A stretch of 48,332 nt of DNA from Pseudomonadota bacterium (GCA_018240785.1 JAFEFC010000047.1:1-48332); one strand, 5' to 3'. Shown: positions 1 through 8,403, numbered from the stretch's first letter. Notes: generated by a model not told the origin, from the letters alone. Numbers and translations are program-made.

Positions 1-457
1 ACTACAGGCCAGACCGGTGCCCTTCCGCATAGGGAAATCGGACTCACGGGGTTGTTATCGGCGCAAAATGGTAGTGAATTCAACCGTAAGAACCAATGGC
101 CGCTTCTGGCCGGGTCATGCCCCTGAGCTGCGCTCCCGTCACCTGCCGTTCGCGACCGGATTGTAGTCGGGTCAGCTGCCCGGTCTGTGGCGGCCGCTGA
201 CCAGAGATAGGGGTCGATTCTCGGCTTGATTGAGGTTGGCGGCCATGATTGCCACAAAGTCGCTATGCGGTCGCGGACGGTCCCCTTCTTGCGATTCGAA
301 GTCAATCGTCGTGCCATCCGACGGGGCCCCAACGATGACTGGCGCGTTCGTGTTCGCGACGGAGGACTCATACTCATGCTTTTAGACACACCGCGAAGAC
401 GCAAGCTGGGCGGATCGGAGATCACGCGTCGTTGTCTGCACACATGGGCCTTCAGGG
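1..457. other. No gene recognised
   Basis: I see no convincing coding frame, RNA gene or repeat here. The short open frames have compositions unlike proteins (Arg and Cys rich) and no ribosome binding sites. The stretch lies downstream of the caspase-fusion gene, which ends at 458, so it may include that gene's terminator, but I found no clear hairpin with a T run. Confidence 0.5.
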
Positions 458-2299
458 CTAGATCCAAAATGGACTTTGCAACGCGAGGGTTTCTGGCGAC
501 CGACCGATCAACGTCAGGCGAGGCGTCTGATTGGGTGGCATGTTGCTGATGATTCGTTCCGCCATCGCCTTCCAGTCGCCTTGAAACCGGCCTTCGTCCC
601 AAACCCGCAGTAGTTCTTGCGTGAAGCGACCATTGCCGACGCCGTCCTGCGACTCCTGATTGTCCTGGCAGCCAGCGACAAGGAGCACCGGGCCATTCAG
701 GGGCATGTTCAGCTCGCGCGTCAGCAACCGCTCGTCAGGGCCGCGCTGCTGGCGACCGAGTCGGATGTAGAAGTCCCGATTCATGCGGAAAGCCTTCGCC
801 GATAGCTCAAGGGGTAGCAGGCGGGTGCCGACCACCGGCGCCCCGGTTTGGTCAGCCAGTAACGGTGTGCGCCGTGCCCCACGAGAAACCGTGCCGCTGT
901 GGCAGCTGTCGGAGATCATGACGATGCGCACGTCGTCGGCGAACGAAGACCACAGTTCGTACAGCTCGTCGTCGATCAACATCCCATCGTAGAGGCAGAG
1001 GGTTTCGTCGGCGCTGTCGTCCTCGTCAGCGTTGAAGTCAGGCACTTGGCTGCCATGACCGGCATACGTGAACATGAAGACATCGCCTGCTTTTAGCGCG
1101 GCTGCAGCTTCGGCGATGGTGTTGCGAACCGCGTCCCGTGTGGCCTGATTGTCGAAGAGGACGGTTCTCCTCTCGAAACCTCGCTCCCTGGCAATGCGCT
1201 CCATGTCCTCAGCGTCGAAGTGGCAGCCATATAGCGGCGCGTCACCACCATAATGTGCCGGGTCGAGCGTGTTCACTCCGACATGGAGCGACCAGCCGCG
1301 ACGAGCCGGTGCGGCGGCCGCGGCAAGTCCGCGCGAACGGGGCGTACTGGCCTGGATGGCTGCCTTGATGGCTTGCTCAAAGCGGTCGGCAACCCGACCG
1401 TAACCCGGGTTCTTGGGATGTAATTCGTCGTGCCAGGCGGTGAGCGTGTTGCCCACTGCGCCGCGAGCATCGACATGGATGACGCGGTTGCCGAACTGCG
1501 CCGCGAGCCGACGCAGGCGTTCGTTGAAACGGTTGATCATGTGCGCGGCAATCGCGCGCTGTACGGCGCCGTCCTTGATGCCACGGGACGTCATCGGCTT
1601 GCCCAGCCACTTGCCGGCATTGGGAATCACATAATCGTAGCCGTGGCAGATGGTCACGACACCGGGTTCTGCCTCCACCTCGCGCAGCACACGCTCGTAC
1701 ATCGTCAGTGCATGGTCGAGCAAGCGCTCGAAGCTGGGCAGCACGTGCGCTGAGGGCGTCAGCGCGGGATCGAAATCACGCAGATGAGCCTTCAGGTTGC
1801 CGCCCCCGAGCGCATCGTTGCCACCGGCCGAGAGCAGAAACACCGAAGCGCCGGTCTCTCGGATCGCCTCGATGTATTCGTGTTCCTTGATCATGTTCTC
1901 GAGGGTGTCGCCTGCGGCATCGAGGCTACGGATGGCAAAGCCCTTGTCAAACAGCTGATCGATGGTGTCTTCAAGGACGATGGGATACTGGAACCAGGAA
2001 TCGCCCTCCGACACGAGGATGGGGCCCTCATGTCCGTCCGCCACCAGGCGATCGAAGCGGAGCTTGCGGCGCATGCGTGCAATGCCGTTGGCGAAGTTCA
2101 TCGCCGCATCGCTGCGCGCGCGTGCTTCCTTCGGATCGGCGGGTAATTCGACGGTCTCGGGGTTGAGCTGCAGCCGGGGATTGAAGAGCCCTGAACGGTC
2201 GTCGTCGGTCAGAAAATAGCGCGCCAGATCACGCTCCGGGATCGATAGGTCAGCAAGTTTTCGGTTGAGTTCGACGGGAGAGATGCGTGTGTCAGGCAT
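458..2299 (-). CDS. SGNH hydrolase-caspase (peptidase C14) fusion
   Basis: This 613-residue protein has two enzyme-like halves. The N-terminal half (about 90-315) carries SGNH/GDSL hydrolase blocks: EGDSW with Ser101, GGND at 159-162 and DELHP with Asp291/His294. The C-terminal half (about 335-613) is a caspase-like peptidase with His415 in YAGHG and Cys466 in SDSCHSG, the usual His-Cys dyad. There is no signal peptide or membrane segment, so it is probably cytoplasmic. I chose the ATG at 2299 because AGGAGG stands 7 bases upstream; the frame is also open a little further. Caspase-like proteins of bacteria are often found in conflict and cell-death loci, and an esterase or lipase-like partner domain would be an attractive effector. 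Which half is sensor, and whether the caspase half cleaves anything, cannot be told. The families are clear; the role is inference. Confidence 0.85.
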   Translation of the reverse strand: MPDTRISPVELNRKLADLSIPERDLARYFLTDDDRSGLFNPRLQLNPETVELPADPKEARARSDAAMNFANGIARMRRKLRFDRLVADGHEGPILVSEGDSWFQYPIVLEDTIDQLFDKGFAIRSLDAAGDTLENMIKEHEYIEAIRETGASVFLLSAGGNDALGGGNLKAHLRDFDPALTPSAHVLPSFERLLDHALTMYERVLREVEAEPGVVTICHGYDYVIPNAGKWLGKPMTSRGIKDGAVQRAIAAHMINRFNERLRRLAAQFGNRVIHVDARGAVGNTLTAWHDELHPKNPGYGRVADRFEQAIKAAIQASTPRSRGLAAAAAPARRGWSLHVGVNTLDPAHYGGDAPLYGCHFDAEDMERIARERGFERRTVLFDNQATRDAVRNTIAEAAAALKAGDVFMFTYAGHGSQVPDFNADEDDSADETLCLYDGMLIDDELYELWSSFADDVRIVMISDSCHSGTVSRGARRTPLLADQTGAPVVGTRLLPLELSAKAFRMNRDFYIRLGRQQRGPDERLLTRELNMPLNGPVLLVAGCQDNQESQDGVGNGRFTQELLRVWDEGRFQGDWKAMAERIISNMPPNQTPRLTLIGRSPETLALQSPFWI

Positions 2300-2630
2300 G
2301 ACGAAGCCTCCTGCGTACGGTGCTGTGGGCGTAGAGATCAAGCTGTGGTGCTCGGCGGATGACCGGCCGCCGTGATCCCAAGCTGGATGCTTGCGAAACG
2401 ATCCAGCATAGTCATGACATCAAGATTTCGCCATGTCGTTTTTGGGCTGTCGAAAGGCTGTCCCTCTCCTACCTGCGGCCCAGTCCACCGCCACGCCGGA
2501 CAACAGGTTGCGACGCTCGGGCTGGGCCCTTTCACTTCGTGCGTCGACAGGATGACGCTCCATCTCCGTGGCACCGAGCCCATCGTGTGCGATGTTCGCT
2601 GTCGTCTCTTCGAAGTACGTCGCCAAACCG

Positions 2631-3010
2631 TCAGAAACCCACCCGTGCCCCAAACTGTGGCGCGCCCGTGCGAAAGCTGATGAACGCGTAGTCGAGCCGC
2701 GTTGAGAATCGTCCCGATGGCGGGAGCAGAACGCGCCCCTCTTCGACCACGATGTCACGTTCATGAAAATAGTGAACCGTTTCTGCATCGTCGTCCGGCA
2801 GACCAAGCCATGTCACGGCGAGTTACTCGGAACGTCCGGCCCAGAGATCGCCCGTGACCGAGGACACCAACCGATAACCGGACGCTGCTGCGACAGCGAC
2901 AAGCCGAGCGACATCCTGTGGAAACGCATTAACGGGATCGAAACCGCCCGCTGTCGGCAGCAGCGCTAATAGAGACGCTTTGGCACCGCTCTGCCGCATG
3001 CATACTCTTC
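2631..3010 (-). pseudogene. Remnant of an unknown minus-strand gene
   Basis: Two protein-like segments run on the minus strand: one ending at 2823 (ending VTGDLWAGRSE) and one from 2816 to 2631 (beginning MTWLGLPDDDAE). Both look like natural sequence (mixed hydrophobic and acidic residues) and lie end to end, separated by a stop, so they may be pieces of one gene or two very small genes. I recognise no family. The rest of 2300-3119 shows no clear coding; its left edge is the promoter side of the caspase-fusion gene. Confidence 0.3.
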
Positions 3011-3119
3011 CGGTATCGAAGCCAACTGACAGGCTGGTCCCGCTGAGCGTACCAAAGGGGTGTTGGATAAATTGAGTATACGGAAAACGTACTGACGCGG
3101 CAGGCAATGATGCATCGGA

Positions 3120-4190
3120 TCATTGGCGCCTATGAGTCTCCAGAGACTTCGCACGTGCGCGATCGGCGCGCAAGCGTTGTGCGCTAATCGAGGCCTGCAG
3201 CCCCAGATAGTCGATCAACTGCTCGTCGGTGGCGCCGCCGTCGATGAGCAGTCCCACATAGGTGTTGCGCAGCGTCTGCGCACACGCCCGCTCGCCGGTG
3301 ATGCCCGCCTCCTCGAGCAGCTTCTGCGTGCGGCGGTGGACCGAGGAGGCGGAGAGCGTGACCTTCTTGCTCAGGCGTCCGAAGCCGGCCGAGCGGTCCG
3401 CCTCGAACACCTTGCGCACGGGCGACGCGTCCGCGGCGCCGTGGATCTGGTCCTGGAGCGCGAGCCACGCCCGGATCGGCGCGACGGCAAAGCCAAGGAT
3501 GCGGGCACGGTGGGCGCACCCCGGGCGGCTCAGTTCGATGCGTTCCTCCACCAAATCAATGCAATTAAGCGTCAGACCCACCACATCCCGCACCTTCAAC
3601 CCTGCCCCCAGCATCACCGCGACCAGCGCCAGATCCCGGTACTCGATCCACGCCTCGGCGCCCTTCCCCTCCTGCGCGAGGTCCGCCAGTGTCGTCGTCA
3701 GCAGCGCAATCAGCGCCTCGCATTCGGCCGCGCTTAGGAACCGGCCCGGCTGATCGTCGCCCTGCCCCACCTGTTCGGCGCCCGCGAGACTGCCGACGTT
3801 GTCACCGCGGTAGCCCAGCGCGCCCAGATGCGCGAACACGCGCTCGAGCTGGCGCACGTACTGCTGGCGCTGCCGCCCCCTCTGGGCCCGCTGGCGCGGC
3901 GCGCAGCCCGCACTGTCGAGAAAGCGCCGAATGTCGTCGGCGTCGAGCGTGTCCAGACGGCGCCCCTGGGCATTGAGCCACTGGCAGAAGCGGCCGAACA
4001 TGGCCGTGTAGACCGTCTTCGTGGAGGCCCGCAGCCTCTGGCGATTGAGCCAGGAGGCATAGGCGAGGTCAGGCGTGGTGAGCCAGCGCTCGAGGCTGTC
4101 GAAGAGGTCGGGGGTGGGCGTGGCGTCGACTTGGGTGGACTGACGCTTAATTGCATAGGTTGTGCGGTGCGCAGTGTCAGCGGGTTCCAT
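3120..4190 (-). CDS. Tyrosine-recombinase-like protein lacking catalytic residues
   Basis: The 356-residue product has a SAM-like N-terminal core-binding region (about 30-135: RASTKTVYTAMFGRFCQWL) and a C-terminal domain with the fold signatures of phage integrases. The conserved boxes are altered. The box I arginine (usually GLR.SE) reads GLKVRDVV, box II (usually H.LRH) reads AQTLRNTY, and the nucleophile region (usually a Tyr after the LGH motif) reads LGLQASISAQRL with no Tyr. It is therefore probably not a working recombinase and may act as a DNA-binding protein. I use the ATG at 4190 because GAGAGG lies just upstream; the frame stays open to 4280. It stands alone, upstream of hipA and on the same strand. 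An element att site was not found. Confidence 0.7.
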   Translation of the reverse strand: MEPADTAHRTTYAIKRQSTQVDATPTPDLFDSLERWLTTPDLAYASWLNRQRLRASTKTVYTAMFGRFCQWLNAQGRRLDTLDADDIRRFLDSAGCAPRQRAQRGRQRQQYVRQLERVFAHLGALGYRGDNVGSLAGAEQVGQGDDQPGRFLSAAECEALIALLTTTLADLAQEGKGAEAWIEYRDLALVAVMLGAGLKVRDVVGLTLNCIDLVEERIELSRPGCAHRARILGFAVAPIRAWLALQDQIHGAADASPVRKVFEADRSAGFGRLSKKVTLSASSVHRRTQKLLEEAGITGERACAQTLRNTYVGLLIDGGATDEQLIDYLGLQASISAQRLRADRARAKSLETHRRQ

Positions 4191-4404
4191 GGGGCCTCTC
4201 GCGCGGGGAGCGCAATGACGTCGATGTGTGGGTGGGTAAACGTACAGGAATTCATGCTCGAGCGGACAGCGCGACGGCACGCGTCATCGGGCCTCCCGGG
4301 CAACTGAGGCGCCGCTGGTCGCCCGCACTTGCACCTGCGCGGGCGGGCGGCTCACCCGCAGGTAGCGGTCACCGGCGAGCCGTCCCGCCAGACGCACCGA
4401 CCGC

Positions 4405-5736
4405 TCATAGCCGCTTGGCCGAGCTACGCAGACCAGCAGCGACCGCATCGAAAACGTCCGGCGGGAAATCCGGTGGCAGTGCCCGGCTCACCGCCTCGAG
4501 CACGCGGGGGGTGCGGGACACCAGTTCGTCGATGAGGGGCCCCATGTCGGCACCGAGGCCGCACTTGCGGGCCATATCGTTGAAGTGCCGGCGCTGGATG
4601 TCGCGCAGCCTGTAGTGGGTGTTCTTGCCGCGCACGGCCATGGCCAGGCGAAGCTTCTCGTAATCGAGTTGATTTGGGCCCGTGCCGGTGACCGGCCAGG
4701 CCGACAACACGTCGTAGAGCGGTGTCAGGCGGTAGCGCCCGCCGGGGAGCAGAAAGAGCGAAAAGTTCTTGGCATGGCCGTCGGTCGCCGCGAGCATCCA
4801 GAAGAGCAATTGCGCCTTCAGAAGCGTCCGGAGATCGGCCTCGCGCGTTTCCGAATTCTGCAGGATGCGCGCGATGTCCATCAGGCCGGGGCCGCCATCG
4901 GCTTCGTACTTTGCCCCGGGAGGGGTGCCGGTGGCTTGGCAGAAGTCCTCCTGGGGCAAGCGCAGCCAATAGTCGCCGGCGCTCGCCAGCCGGCGGTCGA
5001 AGCGTTCCACGACCAGGACTTTCTGGTCACCGAAGCGCTCGATCTTGCAAGGCGCAACCGGCAGACCAAAGCCGGCCAGGAATTGGGCGCAGAGCCACTC
5101 GTTTTCGACCGAAGTGCGCATGTCCGCCTGACGGTTGCCGACCAGACCCAGCGGCAACTTGAAGATGTGAGTGGTGGGCGTGGCGCCGCAGGGGCGGCAC
5201 CATTGACCCGCATGCCAGGTTAGTGCGGTCTTCTCCTGGGCACCCGCAATCGAGATGCGGAACTCGCCTTCCTCCACCGCGGCCAGACCGAGAACGCCGC
5301 TCAGGGACACAGTACCCCTGAGGATGCGTTCCACGCCCGCGTCGTCGAGCGGCTCTACGTCGATGCGAAACACGCTGTCGGGTTCGACGTTATCGGGCAG
5401 CAGTTGCACGGCACCCACGCAGTCGCGTCCGATGGCCTGCAGCAGATCGAAAGCTCCGGTGCTTTCCGTGCGAAAGCGGGACTGCAGGCGCGCACGGATG
5501 CGGTCGCTGTCGGGCAGAAGGTTGTCGAAGTAGTTGCGGACAACATCGCCGCGCAGGGGCAGATTGTCCAGCGTGAAGGGCAACGACAGAGACAGGGGGC
5601 GCCCTTCGGGCGAGGCGATCCAGGCCGGCTCGTACTGGAACTCGGTCGGTCCCCGCGCCGGCAAACGCCACTGGCCAACCAGCCTGCCGTTGGTCCACGC
5701 ATTGAGCGAGCGGGTGTGGGCAGGGCGCCCCATCAT
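4405..5736 (-). CDS. hipA: HipA-type Ser/Thr kinase toxin
   Basis: This 443-residue protein is a HipA-family kinase. In the well-studied family the toxin phosphorylates glutamyl-tRNA synthetase and induces dormancy; the target here is not known. Visible motifs are the N-terminal HipA fold with SLSLPF and NYFDNLLPD, the ATP-binding loop SIAGAQEKTAL, the catalytic DGHAKNFS near residue 318 and LTPLYDV near 340 (metal-binding Asp). Length matches the usual 430-445. The start ATG overlaps the hipB stop as TAATG, giving translational coupling and ensuring antitoxin comes first. A GTG two codons upstream is also possible. All key kinase motifs are intact, so it is probably functional. Confidence 0.9.
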   Translation of the reverse strand: MMGRPAHTRSLNAWTNGRLVGQWRLPARGPTEFQYEPAWIASPEGRPLSLSLPFTLDNLPLRGDVVRNYFDNLLPDSDRIRARLQSRFRTESTGAFDLLQAIGRDCVGAVQLLPDNVEPDSVFRIDVEPLDDAGVERILRGTVSLSGVLGLAAVEEGEFRISIAGAQEKTALTWHAGQWCRPCGATPTTHIFKLPLGLVGNRQADMRTSVENEWLCAQFLAGFGLPVAPCKIERFGDQKVLVVERFDRRLASAGDYWLRLPQEDFCQATGTPPGAKYEADGGPGLMDIARILQNSETREADLRTLLKAQLLFWMLAATDGHAKNFSLFLLPGGRYRLTPLYDVLSAWPVTGTGPNQLDYEKLRLAMAVRGKNTHYRLRDIQRRHFNDMARKCGLGADMGPLIDELVSRTPRVLEAVSRALPPDFPPDVFDAVAAGLRSSAKRL

Positions 5737-5975
5737 TACCACTCGCTCTCATTGGTGGGCGGCGTCTTGTCCTGGAGCACAAGTTCCAGGCCGAGCTGGC
5801 TCGCCAGGGCGAGGAGACGGTCGAGCGTGAAGCGCTCGGGATGGGCTTCCAGCTCCGAGAGACGGTTCTGACTGATGCCGAGGCATGCCGCGACGGCTGC
5901 CTGGGACAGGCTGAGCGCCTTTCGTCGAGTGACGAGAATCTGGCCGGCCTGCTGGGGGGAGTTGAGCCTGATCAT
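5736..5975 (-). CDS. hipB: HipB-type HTH antitoxin
   Basis: A 79-residue XRE-type helix-turn-helix protein (ALSLSQAAVAACLGISQNRL is the HTH) with a short C-terminal tail ending NESEW, as in HipB antitoxins, where the tail inserts into HipA. It would bind and neutralise HipA and repress its own promoter, which lies just upstream at about 5990-6030. AGGA sits 4 bases before the ATG. Gene order (antitoxin first) and the TAATG overlap with hipA fit a hipBA operon. Confidence 0.88.
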   Translation of the reverse strand: MIRLNSPQQAGQILVTRRKALSLSQAAVAACLGISQNRLSELEAHPERFTLDRLLALASQLGLELVLQDKTPPTNESEW

Positions 5976-5989
5976 GGATTCCTAGCGGG

Positions 5990-6030
5990 AAAACCGATAA
6001 ATGCAGAGTATCTTAATTAACGATAAATGT
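5990..6030 (-). promoter_or_regulatory. Probable hipBA operator/promoter
   Basis: The AT-rich gap upstream of hipB holds two copies of CGATAAATG (5995-6003 and 6021-6029), 26 bp apart, and an 8-bp palindrome TTAATTAA (6013-6020). Spaced repeated half-sites like these are typical of autoregulated toxin-antitoxin promoters. No binding is shown. Confidence 0.5.
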
Positions 6031-6132
6031 GCAATATCGGAAATCGCGATCCCCAAACGCCGACCCTGTGCGTTCAGGACGCCATGCGCCCGGCGGTCGG
6101 CGCGTCAAGGGAGCGCCGCTGCGGCCAGCCTG

Positions 6133-6370
6133 TAGCCCGTTACGGCGAGCGTATAACATCACGATGCGTGATACCGGCGTGCCGCAGGCGTGTATGCATT
6201 TCAATGTCTACTTCGATGACGTGACCGGGCAACGGCTGACGGCGGTTGCCGCGCAGGCGGGAGAGAGCCGCAATGCGCTGATCCGTAAGGCGGTCAGCAA
6301 GCTAATGAACGAGATGAATGCCCAGAACGATGAGGCCAATAAGTGGTGTCAACGTCAATTTGAGCTATAG
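6133..6370 (+). pseudogene. Truncated vapB antitoxin copy with its promoter
   Basis: The promoter and first part of a VapB-like ribbon-helix-helix antitoxin (start ATG 6194, MHFNVYFDD) closely match the intact copy at 7712-7880, at both DNA and protein level. After KAVSK (about 6302) the sequence departs from the intact gene and ends at 6370 with an unrelated tail (58 residues in all), and no vapC follows. It is a duplicated 5' half left by transposon-related rearrangement. It might still make a DNA-binding antitoxin half that competes for the vap operator, since the ribbon-helix-helix part is retained. Confidence 0.75.
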
Positions 6371-6399
6371 CCCAACCTGACGCGCAAGAATGCCAACGG

Positions 6400-6437
6400 C
6401 TTAGCGCGCGCTATTTTCCGTTTTCCGAGACGCCTCC
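6400..6437. repeat. Degenerate Tn3-family terminal inverted repeat
   Basis: A 38-bp Tn3-family end, outer side to the right (reads GGAGGCGTCTCGGAAAACGG on the minus strand). It differs at several places from the better copies at 7668-7705, 33762-33799 and 37348-37385. It overlaps the 3' end of the GNAT toxin gene, whose last codons (KTENSAR) are written in the repeat. Confidence 0.75.
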
Positions 6438-6922
6438 ACCGTTGCCAGCGGCAGGAAGAGCGTGAACGGTGAGTCGGGCAAAGCGATGAAGCCATGATGT
6501 CGGTAGAAGGCCGCTGCCGCCTCGTCCTTCGCATCCACCATCAAGGCATAGGCGGCAATCTCGGAACGGACAGCACGGTCAAGCGCATCGGCCAGCAGTG
6601 CGCCGCCCAGCCCTTGCCCTTTGAAAGCCTGATCGACGGCCAAGCGGCCCATGCGAACCGCTGGGACGGTCGGATAGCGCGGCAGCTTCTTGCCGACGCT
6701 GGCCGGAAGATCGGCCAGCAGCAGGCTTGCCGACGCCAGCGTGTAGTAGCCCGCGATGCGCTGCCCTTCTGCCAACGCCACGAAGCAGGCAGCCACACGG
6801 CGGCGAACATCTTGGGTGACTTGTTCCCGCAGGTAGCGCTCAAGCGGTTCTGAACCGCAGTTGAACGCTGCGCGAACATGCGCGGCATCGAGCGGCGTGA
6901 GCAGGAACGGTGCGCTGCTCAT
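6401..6922 (-). CDS. GNAT-family toxin (TacT/AtaT-like)
   Basis: A 173-residue GCN5-type acetyltransferase. Toxins of this kind acetylate the amino group of charged tRNAs and stop translation. The acetyl-CoA loop is seen as QGLGGAL, preceded by MGRLAVD, and the C-terminal motif FYRHHGF supplies the usual Tyr. The gene overlaps its DUF1778-type antitoxin gene by 4 bases. The last seven residues come from a Tn3-type inverted repeat, so the original C-terminus has probably been replaced. The catalytic core is complete. Substrate tRNA is unknown. Confidence 0.88.
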   Translation of the reverse strand: MSSAPFLLTPLDAAHVRAAFNCGSEPLERYLREQVTQDVRRRVAACFVALAEGQRIAGYYTLASASLLLADLPASVGKKLPRYPTVPAVRMGRLAVDQAFKGQGLGGALLADALDRAVRSEIAAYALMVDAKDEAAAAFYRHHGFIALPDSPFTLFLPLATVEASRKTENSAR

Positions 6923-7200
6923 TCAGCACGCAAGAGCTTGCGGCGACGGGCGAAAGCGCGTTCCAAGGCCGGGGCCGGTTGCGGCGGCGACAGCAACGCT
7001 TGTGCAAAGCACTCCTGATCGGCCAGCGACAGGCGGATGACCTCGGCTTGCTCGATGGCGCGTTGCGCGGCGTCCTGGACGGCAGCGACCACGAAATCAG
7101 TCATGGTGCGCCCCTGAAGTTCGGCGGCGCGCTTGAGCATCGAATGCAGATCGGTGCTGATCCGGGCTTCGAGGCGGGCGGTAGAAATGGCTGCGGGCAT
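6919..7200 (-). CDS. DUF1778 ribbon-helix-helix antitoxin (TacA-like)
   Basis: A 93-residue antitoxin: an N-terminal ribbon-helix-helix (ISTARLEARISTDLHSML) for DNA binding, followed by a helical toxin-wrapping tail rich in Ala, Leu and Arg (FARRRKLL). It precedes and overlaps the GNAT toxin gene by ATGA, the standard tacAT order. A perfect 17-bp palindromic operator lies 26 bp upstream of its start. Confidence 0.88.
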   Translation of the reverse strand: MPAAISTARLEARISTDLHSMLKRAAELQGRTMTDFVVAAVQDAAQRAIEQAEVIRLSLADQECFAQALLSPPQPAPALERAFARRRKLLRAE

Positions 7201-7225
7201 AGTCTTGTCCTCCGGCTGAAATTAT

Positions 7226-7242
7226 ACGGCAGATTGCCGTAC
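7226..7242. promoter_or_regulatory. tacAT operator palindrome
   Basis: TACGGCA-GAT-TGCCGTA, a perfect inverted repeat with 7-bp arms, stands 26 bp upstream of the DUF1778 antitoxin start. Ribbon-helix-helix antitoxins with their GNAT toxins bind such palindromes to repress their own operon. Confidence 0.65.
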
Positions 7243-7282
7243 AGATCCACGCCACTACCATGCGATTTTCCCGTTTCGTGAG

Positions 7283-7667
7283 CTGGCCCCTACGAGTACG
7301 ACGGCCACGACCGCCGGGTGAAGCTGCGCTACCCGCACCCGAGCACCGTCAATACCTCATCGACCACCGACTACAAGCAGTTCGGCTACAACGCAGTCGG
7401 CAGCCTCATCAACCACCGCAAGCGCAGCGGCGAAACCATCACGCTCGCCTACGACAACCTGCACCGCCTGACCAGCCGCAGCTACCCCACGGCCGCTGAC
7501 AACGTCGCCTTCGCCTACGATCTGCTGGGCCGTCGCACCCAGGCCAAGTACGCCGACAATAGCCACACCGTGGCCTACGTGTGAGATGCGGCCGGGCGCC
7601 TGACCAGCACTGCAGCCGGTGGCAAGACGCTCGCCTACCCGTGCGATGCGGTGGCCAATGCAATCGG
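7283..7667 (+). pseudogene. RHS/YD-repeat protein fragment
   Basis: A piece of an RHS-type protein with YD-like repeats (YEYDGHDRR, YNAVGSLINH, YDNLHRLTSR, YDLLGRRTQAKY) runs in frame from about 7283 and is broken by a TGA at 7582, after which DAAGRLTSTAAG continues in the same style. It has no start, no polymorphic toxin tip and stops at a Tn3-family end (7668-7705). RHS proteins deliver toxins between cells. This piece is dead, probably carried in with the transposon end. Confidence 0.8.
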
Positions 7668-7705
7668 CTTAACGTGCTTTATTTTCCGTTTTCTGAGACG
7701 ACCCC
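7668..7705. repeat. Tn3-family terminal inverted repeat
   Basis: A 38-bp Tn3-family end (Tn21-like), outer side to the right: on the minus strand it begins GGGGTCGTCTCAGAAAACGG and ends GTTAAG. It abuts the RHS fragment on its inner side and the vapBC promoter on its outer side. No transposase gene is near. Confidence 0.88.
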
Positions 7706-7734
7706 TCCTTGAGCCCGTTACGGCGAGCGTATAA

Positions 7735-7751
7735 CATCACAACGTGTGATG
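7735..7751. promoter_or_regulatory. vapBC operator palindrome
   Basis: CATCAC-AACGT-GTGATG is a perfect inverted repeat with 6-bp arms, 20 bp upstream of the vapB start, overlapping a likely -10 region (TATAAC). The truncated copy upstream keeps the left arm and most of the right arm (GTGATA). Confidence 0.6.
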
Positions 7752-7771
7752 CCGGAGTGCTGGAGGCGTGC

Positions 7772-8008
7772 ATGCATTTCAATGTCTATTTCGATGACGT
7801 GACCGGGCAGCGGCTGACGGCCGTTGCCGCGCAGGCGGGAGAGAGCCGCAATGCGCTGATCCGCAAGGCGGTCAGCGAATGGCTTGCACGACACGCGCAG
7901 GCCCAGTGGCCTGATGCGGTGATGGACTTCCAGGGCATGGCGGACATACCGCCGTTCGAGGCGGGGCGCGACCGGCTGACTCTCCCCGTGGAAGATCCGT
8001 TGGCATGA
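7772..8008 (+). CDS. vapB: VapB-like antitoxin
   Basis: A 78-residue antitoxin: an N-terminal ribbon-helix-helix (MHFNVYFDDVTGQRLTAVAA, ESRNALIRKAVSEWL) and an acidic C-terminal tail that would block the PIN toxin. The ATG at 7772 is preceded by TGGAGG at 7761-7766. It overlaps vapC by ATGA. The same 5' half occurs at 6133-6302. Confidence 0.85.
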   Translation: MHFNVYFDDVTGQRLTAVAAQAGESRNALIRKAVSEWLARHAQAQWPDAVMDFQGMADIPPFEAGRDRLTLPVEDPLA

Positions 8009-8403
8009 AATATCTGCTGGACACCTGCACGGTGTCCGATTTCGTGAAAGGCCAGCCCGGCGTGCTGGCCCGCATCAAGGCCACCTCGCCGCATCAGATC
8101 GTCGTTTCCTCGATCACACGCATGGAGATCGACTATGGGTTGGCGCTCAACAGCGAGCGCGCGAGAAGGTTGGCGCCCATGCTCGATGCCTTCTTTTCCG
8201 TGACGCGTACCGTATTCTTCGAGGATGCCGATGCGCAGGCCACAGCGGCCATTCGGGCTGCGCTGAAGAACAAGGGGCAGCCGATTGGCGCCTACGACGT
8301 GTTGATCGCGGGCACCGGGGTCGCACGCGGTTTGATCGTGGTGACGTCGAACGTCGGCGAGTTCAATCGTGTGTGGGGCTTACAGGTGGAGAACTGGCGG
8401 TAG
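8005..8403 (+). CDS. vapC: VapC PIN-domain ribonuclease toxin
   Basis: A 132-residue PIN-domain toxin. The family are Mg-dependent ribonucleases that cut tRNA or rRNA. Acidic residues at the expected places are Asp6 (YLLDT), Glu41 (RMEIDYG) and Asp98 (AYDVLIA). The fourth position, usually Asp in T.D..F, is Asn116 (TSNVGEF), which also occurs in active members. Length is typical. It overlaps vapB by four bases and is therefore translationally coupled. Confidence 0.9.
   Translation: MKYLLDTCTVSDFVKGQPGVLARIKATSPHQIVVSSITRMEIDYGLALNSERARRLAPMLDAFFSVTRTVFFEDADAQATAAIRAALKNKGQPIGAYDVLIAGTGVARGLIVVTSNVGEFNRVWGLQVENWR

Noticed and set aside
226-549. A 107-codon plus-strand frame at the window start
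   Set aside because: Arg/Cys-rich, no ribosome site and overlaps the end of the caspase gene on the other strand.
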